DNA of 64,000 bases from Terana coerulea (Eukaryota; Basidiomycota; Agaricomycetes; Polyporales; Phanerochaetaceae). Positions 1-11,415 of this stretch are shown here, in pieces. Position 1 is the stretch's first letter. Every line of letters begins with the position of its first letter. A program made the position numbers and the translations under genes. Under the pieces are notes generated by a model. That model was not told where the DNA came from, did not search any database, and was given only the letters and a program-made list of their open reading frames with translations. The stretch is taken from the NCBI GenBank assembly GCA_024811115.1, contig JAKOGH010000030.1, forward strand, positions 124,001 to 188,000, given 5' to 3'.

Positions 1-1629
1 TGTCAGCCGTGGACGACTGACGTGTGAGTATCCGGGCGGAACAGGTTCATGTCCATAGTCTGAAGGATCTCTTCCAGCTTCGAGAATAGCCACGAGCTTC
101 CGGCGAAGCCGCCCACCAGACAGGCGGTCTAAGTATGCGTTGTCGCAATCAGCACACGCCACACAAGCGCTCGAATGGCAGCGTTGGCTTACATTGACGG
201 GGTCCGAAGAGTCTTGGCATTGCTTACGAGCGGCGCCCACGATGCCCATCAGGGACGGCTGGAAGAACTCAGCGACCTGGGAGCTGTTACAAGTTATTAG
301 CGCCCCTCTGTATAATTTGCGCCGACGGCAGGCGCGAAACTTACCCGTCAAGTGACAGCTTTCCGCTGCGTACACCAAAGTCCGGGTCCTGCTCGCGCCG
401 GGGACCAACCTTGATGTAGCACCGGTCAGCATCATCTGTGAAAGTCGGCTTTGTAGAGGCCTCAAAGTCCTCCATCATATCCTGGAGGGCGCCGTCGGTA
501 CCATACCGCGGTGAGTTTTGGAACTTCGCTACCAAAGGATAGTGTCAATCAACATCATTTGAAAACAACATAACCAATTCCATGCCTTTGAGAAACGCTC
601 GAGCCCTTGCATTGACTCTAGTCGACCCTTGCAGGACGCCTACGATTCATATTGAGTACAGATTTGTGAACGAGGTACGTCGACTTACACCCCGGCACGG
701 CGATTTCTTCGACAGATAGAGGCTCGACCCCGAGGAACTTGTAGGTGCTTAGATCGACGGTACCACCACCGGCGTCAATGATCATGATCCTCGCACCATC
801 CTGGAACAGGTATTTAGCATGGAAAAATTCATTGGGAAAGGAAGTGAAGTACTTTGATGTGATCCGCTGCCAGACCACTGTTCACGCAGTAGTGGAGACT
901 GGCTTCTCCCTCGGTTACGAAGTGGACGCGCTTGTGCCCCGCGGGCGTATCTGGAATCAGCTTTGCGTGAACAGCGGCTTGCCTCAACTTGGTCTGCTGA
1001 ACGCCCTGCCAGCTGTTGGGATGACTGAGGATAAAGTCGATCCGTTCCTCGACGGAGGACCACATGCTGGCGCCGTTTGCGTGCGTGTCGATGATGGACT
1101 GCTTCGCACACCCGAAGAGGTACGAGAGGAAATCCGCGAAGACATCGATCGCCCGCTTGTTCAACGGCAGGGGCTTGAGCTCGTGCTCGCGCATGCCATC
1201 CTTCCCCATGGCTTCGGGACACAGGTTGAGCTTGAACCTACGAAGACCACGATCACAGGGTCAGAGGAAAGTCATGTAGAGGTGGTTGGTGGAAACGAAC
1301 CACTCGACCAACGTCAATTTTTCCTCTTCAGCGACCATCTGTACGCTGGGAAGGCAAGCCTCGGCACCAACCGAGTGCACCGTCCCATCCTTTTGTAGCA
1401 GATAACAGAAGGTATCTTGAAGTCACCGTTCTGCTGACCGGGAAAGCTATACAAAACGTTGAAGCTGGAATTATTCGCAGAAGGCGGGAACGAACCGAGT
1501 GATTGCCTGTATTCGAGGGACCTCTTTAGGGTCAAGGATCGCATATCCGACGCCACTGAACGTGGTGCCGACGTCCAAAGCGACGACCAGGGACCTCTGG
1601 GTCCCGGCAAACGGCTTGAAAGTGGGCAT
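1..1629 (-). CDS. Hsp70-like ATPase (actin-fold), 3' end beyond the window
   Basis: Hsp70/HSPA12-like protein of the fungal cytosolic type. The start at 1629 opens with an ATPase phosphate-1 motif (ALDVGTTFSGVGYAIL) about 15 residues in. A phosphate-2 motif (IDAGGGTVDLS) lies near 770 and the adenosine motif (LVGGFAGSSWLF) near 100. Introns read by eye include 1495..1447 (joining ITR to FPG), one near 1280-1240 (joining VEW to FKLNLC), one around 840-790 before the GGGTVDLS exon, one near 690-640 and one near 350-290. The last visible exon ends in a phrase typical of the family's final quarter, so the C-terminus lies left of base 1. The reading frame slips by one base at the T-run 1391-1394: adding one base joins IPSVICY to KDGTVHSVGAEA. 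These proteins lack the canonical peptide-binding C-terminus; clients are unknown. Confidence 0.87.
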
Positions 1630-2090
1630 GGTACAGATAGTACGTTTTAGGGGAAGAGCGCTGAGCTGAAACCCATGCCAACGCATGTCAGTTTATATCC
1701 ACGAACCACCGAGCTGGCAACATGGCAGTAAGACAACCGCAAAAGAAGATGGAACTGAGGAATTATCAGAAGGAGTCGAGAACGCGCACGAGGCAGAGGA
1801 AGAAGTATGCCTTGACTGACAATGCTGCAGAGAGCCGAGCAAGAGCCCGAAGCAGCTGAATACGACGTGTCTCAAGTTATTCCTCGTGGCCTATGATTAA
1901 AGATACTTACTTGCTTCGTGTTCACAGTGCATTACTATCGAGGTGTCGATTGGTATGTTTCGAGCCAGTTTACTGTGACTGAAGGCTGCACTTGACAGCC
2001 TGCGCTACGCTTAGACAGGCAGCTCTACGTCTTGCCTAACAATGCACGTGTGCAAAGAATTCCATCAGCGCCGAGGATCCTCTGCGGAAG
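1630..2090. other. Intergenic, divergent promoter region
   Basis: Region between the Hsp70-like gene (-) and the coiled-coil gene (+). I see no conserved coding frame or RNA gene here. Confidence 0.5.
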
Positions 2091-3742
2091 ATGGTCTTGA
2101 ACGTACCGACTCTTGGATCTGCAGTAGACCGCAGCAGCCACGCGCATTCCCTCGTGGGAGGCGAGCTAATAAAGAAGTTCGTACGCACTCAGAGCATTTC
2201 GGTTCGGTCGAGACGAGAAAGGACGAAGGGCTTGTGCGGCCCCATCGTCTCTCCCTTTACCACGATGTTCGAACGCTTCGACAGCATTTACACAGGCAGC
2301 ATGAACCGCCTCCTCAGAAGAACGAGGTCAACTCGTATCGCGGCCGAGGAGGCCCAGCGCGTTCAGACACAGCGCGAGCAAGCCGCTGTCGTCGCAAACC
2401 TCAGGAACCAACTAGAAGCTGCGCTTGGCGAGGCGAGGCGATGGAAGGAGGGCGCAGAGAAAAGTGATGCGGCGCTGGCAGTACAGCGACACGACCGACG
2501 CGAGTCCAACAGACGCGAGCGGCATGTTTCGAAGGAGCTGGAGGAGGCCAAAGGAGCGCGGATGAAGCTTGAGGGGCGCGTGCAGAATCTGGAGGCGGAG
2601 AAGGGAGCGCTGGCCGGGGCTCTGGAGGAGGCTGGGGCTAAGCACCAGGCCGACGAACAAAGCCAGCACGAGCTATCCCAGGAGTTGCTGGAGGTTCGAG
2701 AGCAGCTTGTTGCCTGCGAGGAGAATGTTCGGGATATTGAGCATGAGCTGGAGCAGTTGCGCACCCACTACGAGCAGATGGAGTCGCTGCTCGATGTTCG
2801 TTCTGCCGAGCTCAAAGAGGCCCAAGCATACCTGGGCAAGTCCGACACCCACTCTGATGCCGACATCCAGCGTATGGTAGTAACCCTGAACGCTCAGATC
2901 TTCCAGCTCGCTGCGCTCTTGACGGAAGAAATGACCTTCGGTACCAGACCGGCCCGCAGCGCACTGAGGGCTTCGTACAGGAGGATAGAGGCGATCCTCG
3001 GGAAGGCGATGGCAAATATGCTTTACGAGGTCTCAGATACCGACGGTCCAATCTGGGTGCAGGCGGGACTACAAGCAGTCCTAGCGGCCCATGCCTGCTG
3101 GTTCACCAGTGCCTGGCACGTCGCGCTTGACGATCCCGAAAACCAGATCTTGACCAGAGTTCACGAGGAGCTGTTCGAAACGGGTGAGTAAGCGACCGTC
3201 ATGAAGGCGGGACACAATAACTGACGCGAAACGGAGCAGAACCTCAGTCGGTGTCAGCCCGGTGGCGGAGCCTTGCTCGCCGCTGTGTCAAAACTTTGAG
3301 GCAGGACGACGATGCTATCGCTTTGATGACGAGTCGTATGTTGCGTGATATGGAGCACACCGTCCTTCTTTCCGCAGGCGAGCATGCTACCCTTGGCGAC
3401 GACTGGATGAACACGTTTGCCAGGAAGGTTCAAGATATCGCCGTACAATGCCTAGCCATCCAGAAAGCCATTGGCGAAGACATGTCGTCTAGCGACTTCG
3501 AAATCGTCTGTCCGCCAAGTTACTCGCCCTTCTCCAGCCGGTCGATGGAGGATCTCGACGACAACCCCAGAGACGGGTTCCGTCATGTCGCAGACGGTAT
3601 GCCGATTCTTTGCACCACGGACATCGGCCTCGCACGACGCGAACAGTTGGAGGGGGGAGAGGGAAAGCCCAGCAGTGTCGACGAAGTGACGATTCTGAAG
3701 TCGAAGGCTATATTGATTGATACAATTCAGCAGAACAACTGA
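2091..3742 (+). CDS. Conserved fungal coiled-coil protein of unknown function
   Basis: Two exons, 2091..3183 and 3240..3742, with a GT-AG intron 3184..3239. The join reads FET-EPQSVSARW in frame, giving about 530 residues. The first third is basic and Ser/Arg-rich. A long heptad-rich coiled coil (Glu/Gln/Arg/Leu) follows, roughly residues 85-260. A globular part begins with a DADIQRMV-LNAQIFQLAA segment that I have seen in uncharacterised agaricomycete proteins, and it continues across the intron. The C-terminus is acidic and Ser/Pro-rich. The ATG at 2265 (MFERFDSIYTG) is an alternative start that removes a weakly conserved leader of 58 residues. No catalytic motif, membrane segment or signal peptide is visible. 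Function unknown. Confidence 0.75.
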
Positions 3743-4796
3743 TTTATAATATTCCATCGTCAGTACACCAGGTTTACGTTGCAGCAAGCGAGCTCCCCGG
3801 GCCCCAGCAAAGCTGCGAGTGTTTGTCGTCCGATCATTGTAATCTTGAGTCTCTATTCCTTCTTTTCCTTGTACTTGCTCCTTTTGAATGGTAAAGATGC
3901 GTTAGTGGTCAGTTTGCATCGTACTTGTTGTAGCGCAGTAAAAGTTTGTCGAAAATCAGTACCCCTGCGACCGGCATCCAGATAGAACTCTTGTCCAAGC
4001 AAAGACAGAGGCGTACATTGCAATCGTCTTGACCGTGCATGCATACACACCAGGGCTGTTTCCGGAAGAGTCGCTTGCACGACTTGTACTGTACGCAACG
4101 CCGCAGCGAGGAGGAAGAACCGACGGCGCTTGCTGTGGCCCGGCTTCGCTGCCCAATTTAGCAAGTATCTCGGCTATATCCGAACTAGATCAAAAGCTGG
4201 GCCTCGCCCGACGCCAACCCTTCTCTACTCCCACGACCGACTGGTATTGGCCTCTATTATCAGGTGAGCATTTGTCGTGTATTCTTATGGCCCGCTTCCC
4301 TAATTCTTCGTTGGGTAGGCCAGGCCTCCTGCTGCAGAATGAGCACCAGTGTCATTGGTGGGTTCCAGCGCTTACGCGGTGATGTGTCTCAGCGTGTGAC
4401 TGTCTTGAGGAAAATGGCTGAAAGCTGATAGGTAGAGAATCACAGCCTGTTCTGCCGTTGCTGTACCATCCTGATTGAACGTAGGTCGCTGCCCAGTGCC
4501 AAGCGTCGTATATCACGAAGGCTATGAGCCGAATTCCATAAACCACGAAATCTCCGCGTGGAATTGGCTTCGCACGTGATCTCGCACGTCAGCGCACCCC
4601 CAGGCTCGCGCAATCAGGTTTGCTGCTTTTGCAACGGGATGGCGGAGAACTGGTGCCATCCGGGGGCGCCGCACAAGCCGCCATGGACAAGGTTGTGCGA
4701 GCCGGAGGTGTCGTCGTCGGGCCCACACCGGCTCTCTCATATACCACCACGCATCCCCAGTAGCTCGCAAAACGACGACCGACGACGCACCCAACG
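3743..4796. other. Intergenic region without recognisable gene
   Basis: About 1 kb. Short open frames occur on both strands, but none has a convincing start, splice pattern or family resemblance. Confidence 0.5.
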
Positions 4797-5713
4797 ATGG
4801 ATACCCTTCCGCTCGAACTTCACGCGCAAATATTCGAGTATGCATGCGTAGACGATGGGACGACCGCCGACTCGCTCGCGTTCGTCTCACGATACGTGCG
4901 CGACGTTGCGGCGCCATACCGGTACCAGTCCCTCGCCGTGGCGGGCCTAGACGCTCTACTCCAAGTCGTGCAACGCCTCGAAGAGCTACCTGCGCACAAG
5001 CGTAGGGTGCGCCGGCTCTTACTTTCGGATTGGACGGAGAAGCAGGCGGAGCAGAAGAGCATACCTTCGGGAGACGCAGACATGCGGCGGTACGACCTCG
5101 AGCAGTGCGCCGTTGCCCGCATCCTTGAAATCGTGTCCCCAACTTTGGAGTCGCTTTCCTTCATCGCCGCCTGTCCATTTCACAGTACGTCGCTCATAGG
5201 CCACCTCTTCAGCCTCCAACTTCCCTGTCTGCACGAACTCTCGGTCCACGGCTTCTACCCATTCCACATACTCCGAAGTCCATGCCTCGGCTTGAACGTC
5301 TCCATCTCTCCGGCAACCGAAACCCGCACGCTTTACTACAGTCAGGTGGGCTCACGGCGTCCTGCCCGGCCCTGCAAGAACTACACATTTCAGGGCTAGC
5401 GTCCGCACCCTCTTTCGCCGAAGAGCTGGCGCACGCCGTTTGTACCGATGTTAACGACGACTCCCCCCTACTTCCACGCGCCACTTTACCGCCACATGTG
5501 CACACCGTCACCGTCGATGTCGGCGCCCCCCACGTACGGATCCGACGCGGCGTACCGTCGGCACGGGTTTCTCACGAGATGATGCTGGAAAGGCTACAGG
5601 GTCTTGCGGAAAGCTCAAGGGAGCTGAAGGGTGTCCTTGTGGCGTTATTAAAAGGGGATAGTCGGAGTGTATATGCCCGCATGAAGGACAAGTTCTCGGC
5701 AGGAGAGTGTTGA
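4797..5713 (+). CDS. F-box / leucine-rich protein, frame broken once
   Basis: Starts with a typical F-box opening (MDTLPLELHAQIFEYAC), continues through VSRYVRDVAAPYRYQSL, and then shows leucine-rich-repeat-like phrases (ILEIVSPTLESLSF, LPCLHELSVHGFYPF, MPRLERLHLSGNRNPHALL, CPALQELHISGL). F-box proteins are SCF ubiquitin-ligase adaptors; agaricomycetes have many fast-evolving ones. The first frame runs into a stop at about 5399. The homologous text continues one frame over from about 5275 to the stop at 5713. Inserting one C in the stretch 5261-5266 joins the frames as FYPFPHTPKSMPRLER. There is no room for an intron, so this is an assembly indel or a recent pseudogene. Confidence 0.7.
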
Positions 5714-6624
5714 GGGTGGGGATAAGTAGACTGGGGTATCTGGCGGGCTGTCATTTGTCATGACATCTTTGTTGTGAGTTTTTTATATAACGTATGGGAC
5801 AGAAAGACACGCCTAAGTTTTCACTGTGCTCCTTTTGCTGTCAAAGTTCGTGATATTCGTCCCGCTTTGCAATATGGTCCACCGCCCGAGTGCAGTCGCG
5901 AGGCTACGCCACAAAGTGGGCGCTTCTGCATCTGGCAAATGACGTCAACCTAGCGGGCCGTTGCCGGCCGTGGCAGCTGCTTGACACAACGACAACTTGA
6001 ACAAGTTGGTGCAACCGTCGCCCACCACCTCCTTCCTGTTTCCATTCGTGGCAAATCCGAAGAAAAGAAAGAAAGAAATATAGCGGGCAAAACTTGAGCG
6101 TCCTGTATCGCGCATGACATCAACAGCCGTACATGCTCCAAACGGGACGCGGAATATGTCAAGCGATCAAGATTAGCATGACGGCGTTCCGCTGCTGTTC
6201 ACGGAGCGCTAGCAGTCTCCAATGCCCTCGACCGTCCCCGGGACTGTTTGCATATTCGCTGGCGCTTCGAGGCGTTCTTGCCGTGCCAAATGCGAGGAGA
6301 AATCAAGGGGTTATGACCTACGTACCGTCGGAGTCAGTAAAGACCGTTCACTTGTGCACAGACATCGGAGGTACGCTGGGCTGCTTCCATAGCATTTCGG
6401 TCTCACGCGTTGATCTCAACACAGTATTCTCCACAGTCGAGTTAGCGTATGCGCACAGCTCATACCGAAGAATTTATTTTTCTCCACAGCGAACGTCGGC
6501 TGACCACTCTCAGACTTGTCCGATCGGACTTGCATACATCGCGTACACTTGAGGGTATCGTAGCTCGAGCGTTTGAAGCAGCAACAGAGGGTTGGTAACG
6601 CTGTTGTCCCTATACCTTAGTGAG
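5714..6624. other. Intergenic region
   Basis: No supported gene. A short GAAA-type microsatellite lies near 6063-6078. The longest open frame (6133..6552) has no family resemblance and mixed composition. Confidence 0.5.
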
Positions 6625-6632
6625 TATAAATA
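6625..6632 (+). promoter_or_regulatory. TATA box of the small secreted protein gene
   Basis: TATAAATA about 70 bases upstream of the ATG at 6701, a usual distance for strongly expressed fungal genes. Confidence 0.55.
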
Positions 6633-6700
6633 CTGTAAAGGATTGCACTCTCAACCCTCATATCGCATCTCACCCCAACCACTCGCCAGCGCCATATTCA

Positions 6701-7224
6701 ATGATCACTATCACTCACACTCTCGTCGCGCTCGCCACCCTCGCTGGTGTGCTGACGAACGGTGCCCAAGCCACGCCTGTTAACGGTAAGTCGCAACTAT
6801 CCTGCTGGGGCTCCGCTTCCCAAGCTTACATCGTACCGACAGGCTCCGCCCTTGCCAAGCGCAGCCTCCAGTCCTTCCACTTCAACTACGAGGACATGGG
6901 AACCTGCTGCTTCCCGACGCCCGACGGGCCGCAGGAGTGCGGCGCCGGCTCGACGGGCATCACGCTCTCCGCGACCGCGAGCACGGGCAACTCGTACTCC
7001 GCCTCGCTCAAGATCCCGCCGACGGCCTACCCGTCCGGGTTCGACAACTCGGAGCACTGCGACGGGGCGGCATCATCTGCTGGTCGGGGACGACGAGCAG
7101 CAAGTACGCGGGCTCCGTCTGCGTCCACTACGCGAACGACTACAGCTGCGCGGACTTCACGGCGCAGCACTCTGTCAAGCCGTTCTGCTACGAGTCGGTG
7201 ACGTTCTCTGTTGACGGTCCGTGA
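6701..7224 (+). CDS. Cysteine-rich small secreted protein (effector-like), one-base frame break
   Basis: The signal peptide (MITITHTLVALATLAGVL...AQA) is followed by a short pro-region ending in LAKR, a Kex2-type dibasic site. One GT-AG intron (about 6786-6841) joins TPVN to GSALAKR. The mature part has eight cysteines (a CC pair early, then single Cys in ECG, EHC, IIC, SVC, YSC, PFC). The frame of the first half runs through the G-run 7064-7067 into unlikely Arg/Ser text. The +1-shifted frame gives GGIICWSGTTSSKYAGSVC and a natural end at 7224. One extra G would restore a protein of about 155 residues. I do not recognise the family. Secreted, unknown role. Confidence 0.65.
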
Positions 7225-7929
7225 AGGGGATTGTATACGAGGTGTTTGCCAGAATGTAAATTGTCCAATGATGATCCCTCGAACGTTTGTGCAAGCTACT
7301 GCAAACCTGGCTATTGTACATGAATATCGCCTTTGACACTCATTGCATGGCAAGCTGAGTGCGCACAAATCGGAAAAGGAGAAGGCCATGGGCGCTGAGC
7401 CATACGCCCGTGATTTAAACATATGTCGGATTTTCACACGTTGAGACGACTGAGGTAGGTAGACTGAAGGTTTGTATATACTTGCAAACACTACTGCAAC
7501 AAGACACAATGAAGAGTAAGGATGTAGTACACACTAATGGTATCGCACAAGTTCGCAGACAAGCAGACATCGGGGTGGATGGTATTGGGTGTGTCGCGTC
7601 GGGTGGTAAGGTACAGAATGAACAGGGGGCGCGGGGGGCGCAAGGTTCTTGATTATGGGGGTGGTCCAAACAAGCAAGCATTCTAAAGAAAACTGGGGAT
7701 GAAAAATGCAATGTAAGATATCCAGCGAATGCGACAGCAAATATAGACAGATGTGAAAATAATAGCAATAAATGGGCGGTATACGGCCGACGGGCTCGTG
7801 CACTCCAGCACAGCAGACGCACGCTGCGTAGGCTTCAGACAGCCAGGCCCACGGAAAGTCCATTCTCAGGAAATGACGGGATCAACATGCATGTTCAGCG
7901 CGCAGCACACGCACCGGAACCGCGCGCGT
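7225..7929. other. Convergent intergenic region
   Basis: 3'-to-3' region between the small secreted protein (+) and the membrane protein (-). It presumably contains both 3' UTRs; no gene is seen. Confidence 0.5.
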
Positions 7930-10900
7930 TCACGCAGGCTCCCACGTGCCGCCCTGGCCTGGATGGCGCGGCATGCGCGCGGCGCCCCAGCTGTCTGGTG
8001 TGCGACCCGACGACTCCGTGCCCTGGACCGTCGCAGGCGCAGTCACGAACGACTGGGGCGCCGTGCTGATGTCCGGCATGCTCGTCTCGGTGTGCACCGG
8101 TCTCCCAGGGATCGGCACCGGCGCACTCGGCGAGCCCACACGCGACGCGGCGTTAGGCGATTCGGCGCGCGGTGACTCGGACATCGGGGCTAGGTGTGCG
8201 GCGGGCCCGCGCTCGGTGCGGATGCTCAGCCGCTCGGAGGGCGCGATGTGCGAGACGTCCGAGGTGTGACGTCGTCTTGGGGGCGGCGGGCCTGTGGTTG
8301 GGTCGTCGTCAACGATTGAGACATTCGCCGAGCTGGCGACGGGCGAGGGCAGATCAGGTACGTCGGACACCGAGTGGGCGTCGTCGTGCTCATGGCCATG
8401 CGGGTCCGCTCGACGACGCGGTCTCCGGATAGCAAGCCCAAAGGTATTGTTCTCCGGACTGCTGGGCATCGGGTCCGGCGACGTCGAGTAGTACGGTGAG
8501 TCCGACAGGCGGGCCATCGAATTTGCGCGAGAACGGACCAGGTCGACCGACGAGCGCGACGCGCCCGCAAGAGAATGGATGAGCGACTGCGCCCTGGAGC
8601 GCGCGGACTCGGATCTTGAGCTCGAGGACGCCGTGCGCGATCGCGAGCCCGACCGCGAGGTCGTCCCAGAGTGTGAACGAGACCCGTTGGCACGCCGGTG
8701 GAGACCGCTTGTGAACTGGCGAAGCGACGTCCGCGAGGCCCTTGGACTGTGGCCTGCATACAGGAGGCCCACGCTGTCCCGCTGCTCCGCTTCCTCAATC
8801 GAACCCTCGGCTTCGGGTACGTCCATCAGAGACTCGTCGCGTGGCTCCTCGTCATCGTCCGTGTCAAGAGTGAAGGGGATAGGATTCGGCCCAAAAGTCA
8901 TGGACATGTCACTGTCCGTCCGCGTGCGTGCAGTGTTCACGCGTTCGCGCGAGCCCATCCAGCCGGGGAAGGCTATTGGTGACGCGGAAGACTGCGAGCC
9001 TGGTGATGGCACAGGGACTGTCCGCGATCTGCTCCGGCCTGTCTGCGGATGCCTGGGAGGCATTGGGATGACGGCGGCAGTGAGTCCAGGAGGGCTATGC
9101 ACTCCCAGGGAGCTTCCACGGGACAAAGGCGAGTCAGATGACTCGGCGTTGCCTGTCGACTGTGTCGAGCGCGAGTGCGTTGACTTTGTGTTCGTCGAGT
9201 TTGACGGTGTAGAGACGTGGCGTGAAGGAGTCGAGACGCTGCGAGGCAGAATGTGCGACGAGGACGATATGCTCCCTCCACGAGCCCGACCTTTGCCGAG
9301 CTGGAAGGGATACTGCGATACAACAGGTCGTCCAAGGCTCGACATCGAAGCTGACGTTCTCCGGTCGTCCGACGTCACCTCGCTGGTGTCCGCTTCTCCA
9401 CTGACTCCTTCCTCCAGCTCCTCCTCATCCTCATGATCATCCTCTGACGCTGACTCCTCTCCATCCTCTGGCTCCGGCGAAGGCGGGAATGGCACCACGT
9501 CCTCTGAAGACACTTGTGCGCCGCGACCAGTGAACGGATACGGCAGCTCCATGAGAGGCGCAGATGGTTTTGAGGCTTCCTTCTCCCTCGTCTGGACAGC
9601 TGGTGTAGGAACGTCGATGTTATGTGGGCTATGTCGACCTTCTTCGAGAACTTCAGATTCTGCCACGGGGCTTTCGAAGAGATGCTCTGATAGCACTCCG
9701 CGTCTCGTAGGTCGCTCAGCCGGACCCAGACCAATCGCAGCAAACACCTTATCCATGCCCTCAAATGGTGCCGTGCCGCCTCTGCTGTCGGTGTTGGTAC
9801 CCTCTTTCTTCTCGTTGGCCCACGTGCGTTTGTTCGTCAAGCAAAACTCATAAGCGTCGTTGACTCGTAATGTGGTGCACTCCCGCCACGACCAAGGAAG
9901 GACGTCTCCGTCGCCATACGTATCGGCCAGGGAGGCAGTCATCTTCGCCGCGTCCTCTTCTTCCCAACGATACCGTGGCCCGCACAGACCGGCACATCCC
10001 TGTTCACTAAGCACCCACAAGCCAACCCTAAGCAAGCAAAACGCGTTAGCGCCTCAGGCACATGAAAGCGCGTGCCTATTTTAAACAGTTCACTGACCAG
10101 CTTATAAAGAGAACGAGGATCCGCCACGCTGACCAGGCAGCGTTAGCTATGAGGACGCCGCGGGCGTAATTCGTCAGAGTCTGGTCCGAGGCGCGGAAGA
10201 ACGTCCCATCCCGGGGACCGATACCAGCATCCGTTAGCGCAAGTTCGCCTGCCTGTGGGAGCCAGAAGGCCAAAAGCAGCGCCAGAGAAAGCCCAGCACG
10301 CGGCAACAGGAGCGCAACGGTCGGCAGGTTTTGCGAGAAGTAGTAGAAGGTCTCCGCGAGGCCGTCGCGGAAGCTGCCTTGCTCTCCCCAGAAGGCCGAG
10401 GCGCGGATGTGATAGAGGAAGCAGAAGTTGGTGTAGGAGCTCATTGCCGCAAGGCTAAACGCGGGAGAGGAGAGGTAGATCGGCAGCACAAGCGGACGTT
10501 CTGAGCAAAAGGTTAACGCGAACAACTTGGACGTAAGCACTGGGTTACTCACTAACTCTCCATCGGCGAATAAAGGAATAGACGAGCTCGTACATCACAA
10601 ATACCACAAATATCTGAGTGACCCAGCAGGCGATGTACGCAGCAGCGCCCAATGCCCAATTGCGCCCAGAGCCAGCGATACCAGGGGCAGCGGGGTTGGG
10701 ATATTTTGCAGCCCTGCCGTCAAGTCAGCGCAAGCACCAAAATGCGGAAAAAATGCGCTCACAGCAGCAATATGAATACAGCGTTGAAGTCGAAGAATGT
10801 CTGAAGGGGCAGGTGCAAGAAAACAAATACAGGATATAGATAATACCACAAGTGCATCTTCCAGTTTGGGCTTCGCAAAAGCTCCAGATGCAGAGACGAG

Positions 10901-11415
10901 GATCGGAAGCGCGGGCGGACGACGGGCGTGGTCGAGAACAAGGTCGGGCTCAGCCCTGCGCTCGTCGCGCGCGACCAGGCACGCGGGTGGGCGCCCGCAA
11001 AGATACGCGACGGGTCCGTGGACTCCCGCCGAGGGTGCTTGTCCTTCTCGCTGTAGGTTGAGTTCTGGAGACTGACGATGCGTACCGAGCGTGGTGTAGG
11101 CTTCCGCCCAACAAAATATGGCTCGCCACGCGGCCCTGATGTCCCCGCTCCATCACCATACATGCCCAGCCCTGAAGACGAGTGAAAGGTCGAGCGCGGT
11201 GCGGGCGGTGGAGGTCGCTTTGGGAGCCAAGAGGGGTAACCGCTCGAGGAAGATGAGTCTTGCTGAGGAGAGTGTGGCGAAGAGGTCGAGGGGTCGGTGC
11301 CAGCCTGTTGCTGTCCTGGGAGCCCACCGAACTCGTCCGGCAGGCTTTGTCGTGACGTGGAAGATTTTGGCGTAGGTTCCGCAGAGTGAGAAAGGTCGTG
11401 CTGTGGCCGTGACAT
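7930..11415 (-). CDS. Large multi-pass membrane protein with disordered Ser/Pro-rich C-terminal tail
   Basis: Four exons join cleanly. Exon 1 runs 11415..10763; intron 10762..10714 joins FILL to AAKYPNP. A second intron (donor GTGAGT, near 10551-10501) joins RRWRV to KRPLVLPIYL. A third (near 10095-10030) joins LFISW to VGLWVLSEQ. The N-terminal 185 residues are Ser/Pro/Gln-rich and likely cytosolic. About five hydrophobic segments follow (around WYYLYPVFVFLHLPL, AAAYIACWVTQIFVVFVMYEL, YLSSPAFSLAAMSSYTNFCFL, NLPTVALLLPRAGLSLALLLAF, RILVLFISWVGLWVL). The last ~640 residues are low-complexity and acidic/Ser-rich, with phosphorylation-prone stretches. The length is near 1,050 residues. I do not recognise a transporter or enzyme family; it looks like an agaricomycete-specific membrane protein. 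An upstream non-coding or coding exon cannot be excluded. Confidence 0.72.

Noticed and set aside
745..1398. Long plus-strand open frame of 217 codons
   Set aside because: It is antisense to the Hsp70-like exons, whose minus-strand text matches the family; the plus frame resembles nothing.
6133..6552. Plus-strand open frame of 139 codons
   Set aside because: Mixed composition, no signal peptide or domain, no promoter-like context; probably chance.
8579..9436. Plus-strand open frame of 285 codons
   Set aside because: Shadow of the Ser/Pro-rich tail of the minus-strand membrane protein, caused by biased composition.
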